Shown: in pieces, positions 5,572 to 5,648 of the stretch
Numbering within the stretch: position 1 is the first letter of the stretch
Layout: each line of letters starts with the position of its first letter
NCBI GenBank assembly: GCA_016872225.1
Contig: VHAW01000107.1
Location: forward strand, 1-5,648
Source: Sphingomonadales bacterium
GTDB lineage: Bacteria; Bacteroidota; Bacteroidia; UBA7662
Reading direction: 5' to 3'
DNA: 5,648 nucleotides
The notes under the pieces: generated by a model
The model's database searches: none
What the model was told of the DNA's origin: nothing
The model's input: only the letters and a program-made list of their open reading frames with translations
Position numbers and translations under genes: made by a program

Positions 5572-5648
5572 TTAGTGGCCAGCGTGGGATTGGTAAACGC
5601 CAGCATCCATTAATTGCTCCCACTCGGCCGGATTGGAAATTTGAATAC
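5572..5648 (-). CDS. gcvH: Glycine cleavage system H protein, C-terminal fragment
   Basis: The last 24 codons and stop of a gene entering from the right edge. The visible residues IQISNPAEWEQLMDAGVY match the conserved end of GcvH, where a beta strand is followed by NPAE-x-x-x-L and a short helix ending in Tyr. GcvH carries a lipoyl group that shuttles the aminomethyl moiety between the P, T and L proteins of glycine cleavage; the lipoylated Lys region lies outside the window. The tail ends QSHAGH before TAA. Only the fragment is visible, so the assignment rests on this C-terminal pattern and on the following VanZ gene, a neighbour often seen with gcvH in Bacteroidota. Confidence 0.8.
   Translation of the reverse strand, partial: IQISNPAEWEQLMDAGVYQSHAGH

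Noticed and set aside
1..5648. tRNA, CRISPR, insertion sequence or prophage signatures
   Set aside because: No cloverleaf-like sequence, no spaced repeats, no terminal inverted repeats around a transposase and no phage-like genes were found.

Overview
The window looks like chromosomal DNA of a member of the Bacteroidota. The evidence is the gcvH - vanZ - tonB gene order at the right end, the C-terminal domain style of the TonB protein (MPSFPGG, GIGGGCDEEAI, MPQWKPGKQ), the scarcity of Shine-Dalgarno sequences before the starts, and candidate promoters of the TTG / TAnnTTTG (-33/-7) kind. TGA is used as an ordinary stop codon. The genus cannot be read from the sequence.

Layout, left to right. 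Positions 1-102 (minus) hold the first 34 codons of a lipoprotein cut by the window edge. Positions 186-1514 (minus) encode an ABC-3 family metal permease whose C-terminus carries a DtxR/MntR-like regulator module. Positions 1516-3384 (minus) encode a 622-residue fusion of a TroA/ZnuA-type periplasmic metal-binding protein, one transmembrane helix and a metal-type ABC ATPase. These two genes are adjacent (stop and next start read TGATATG) and form an operon. A 150-bp divergent intergenic region holds a perfect 22-bp palindrome of the DtxR/MntR operator type 10 bp before the operon's first start codon. Positions 3535-4299 (plus) encode a manganese-type superoxide dismutase with a twin-arginine export signal. 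A strong hairpin at 4325-4357 separates it from the convergent tonB-like gene (4384-5049, minus), which follows a VanZ-family membrane protein (5166-5561, minus) and the last 24 codons of gcvH (5572-5648, minus).

How the genes may work together. The two-gene operon supplies every part of a metal importer (binding protein, ATPase, permease) plus a putative metal sensor on only two polypeptides. The sensor module keeps a residue set resembling Bacillus MntR (Asp, Glu, Glu, His), the operator matches MntR-type sites, and the divergent neighbour is an exported enzyme with Mn-type markers. The simplest inference is a manganese uptake and oxidative-stress locus, with metal-loaded regulator repressing the transporter. 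The closest known parallel is chlamydial YtgABCD, whose YtgCR is a permease fused to a DtxR-like repressor. The binding-protein/ATPase fusion goes beyond that and is the most unusual item here. Metal specificity and actual DNA binding by the fused module are inferences.
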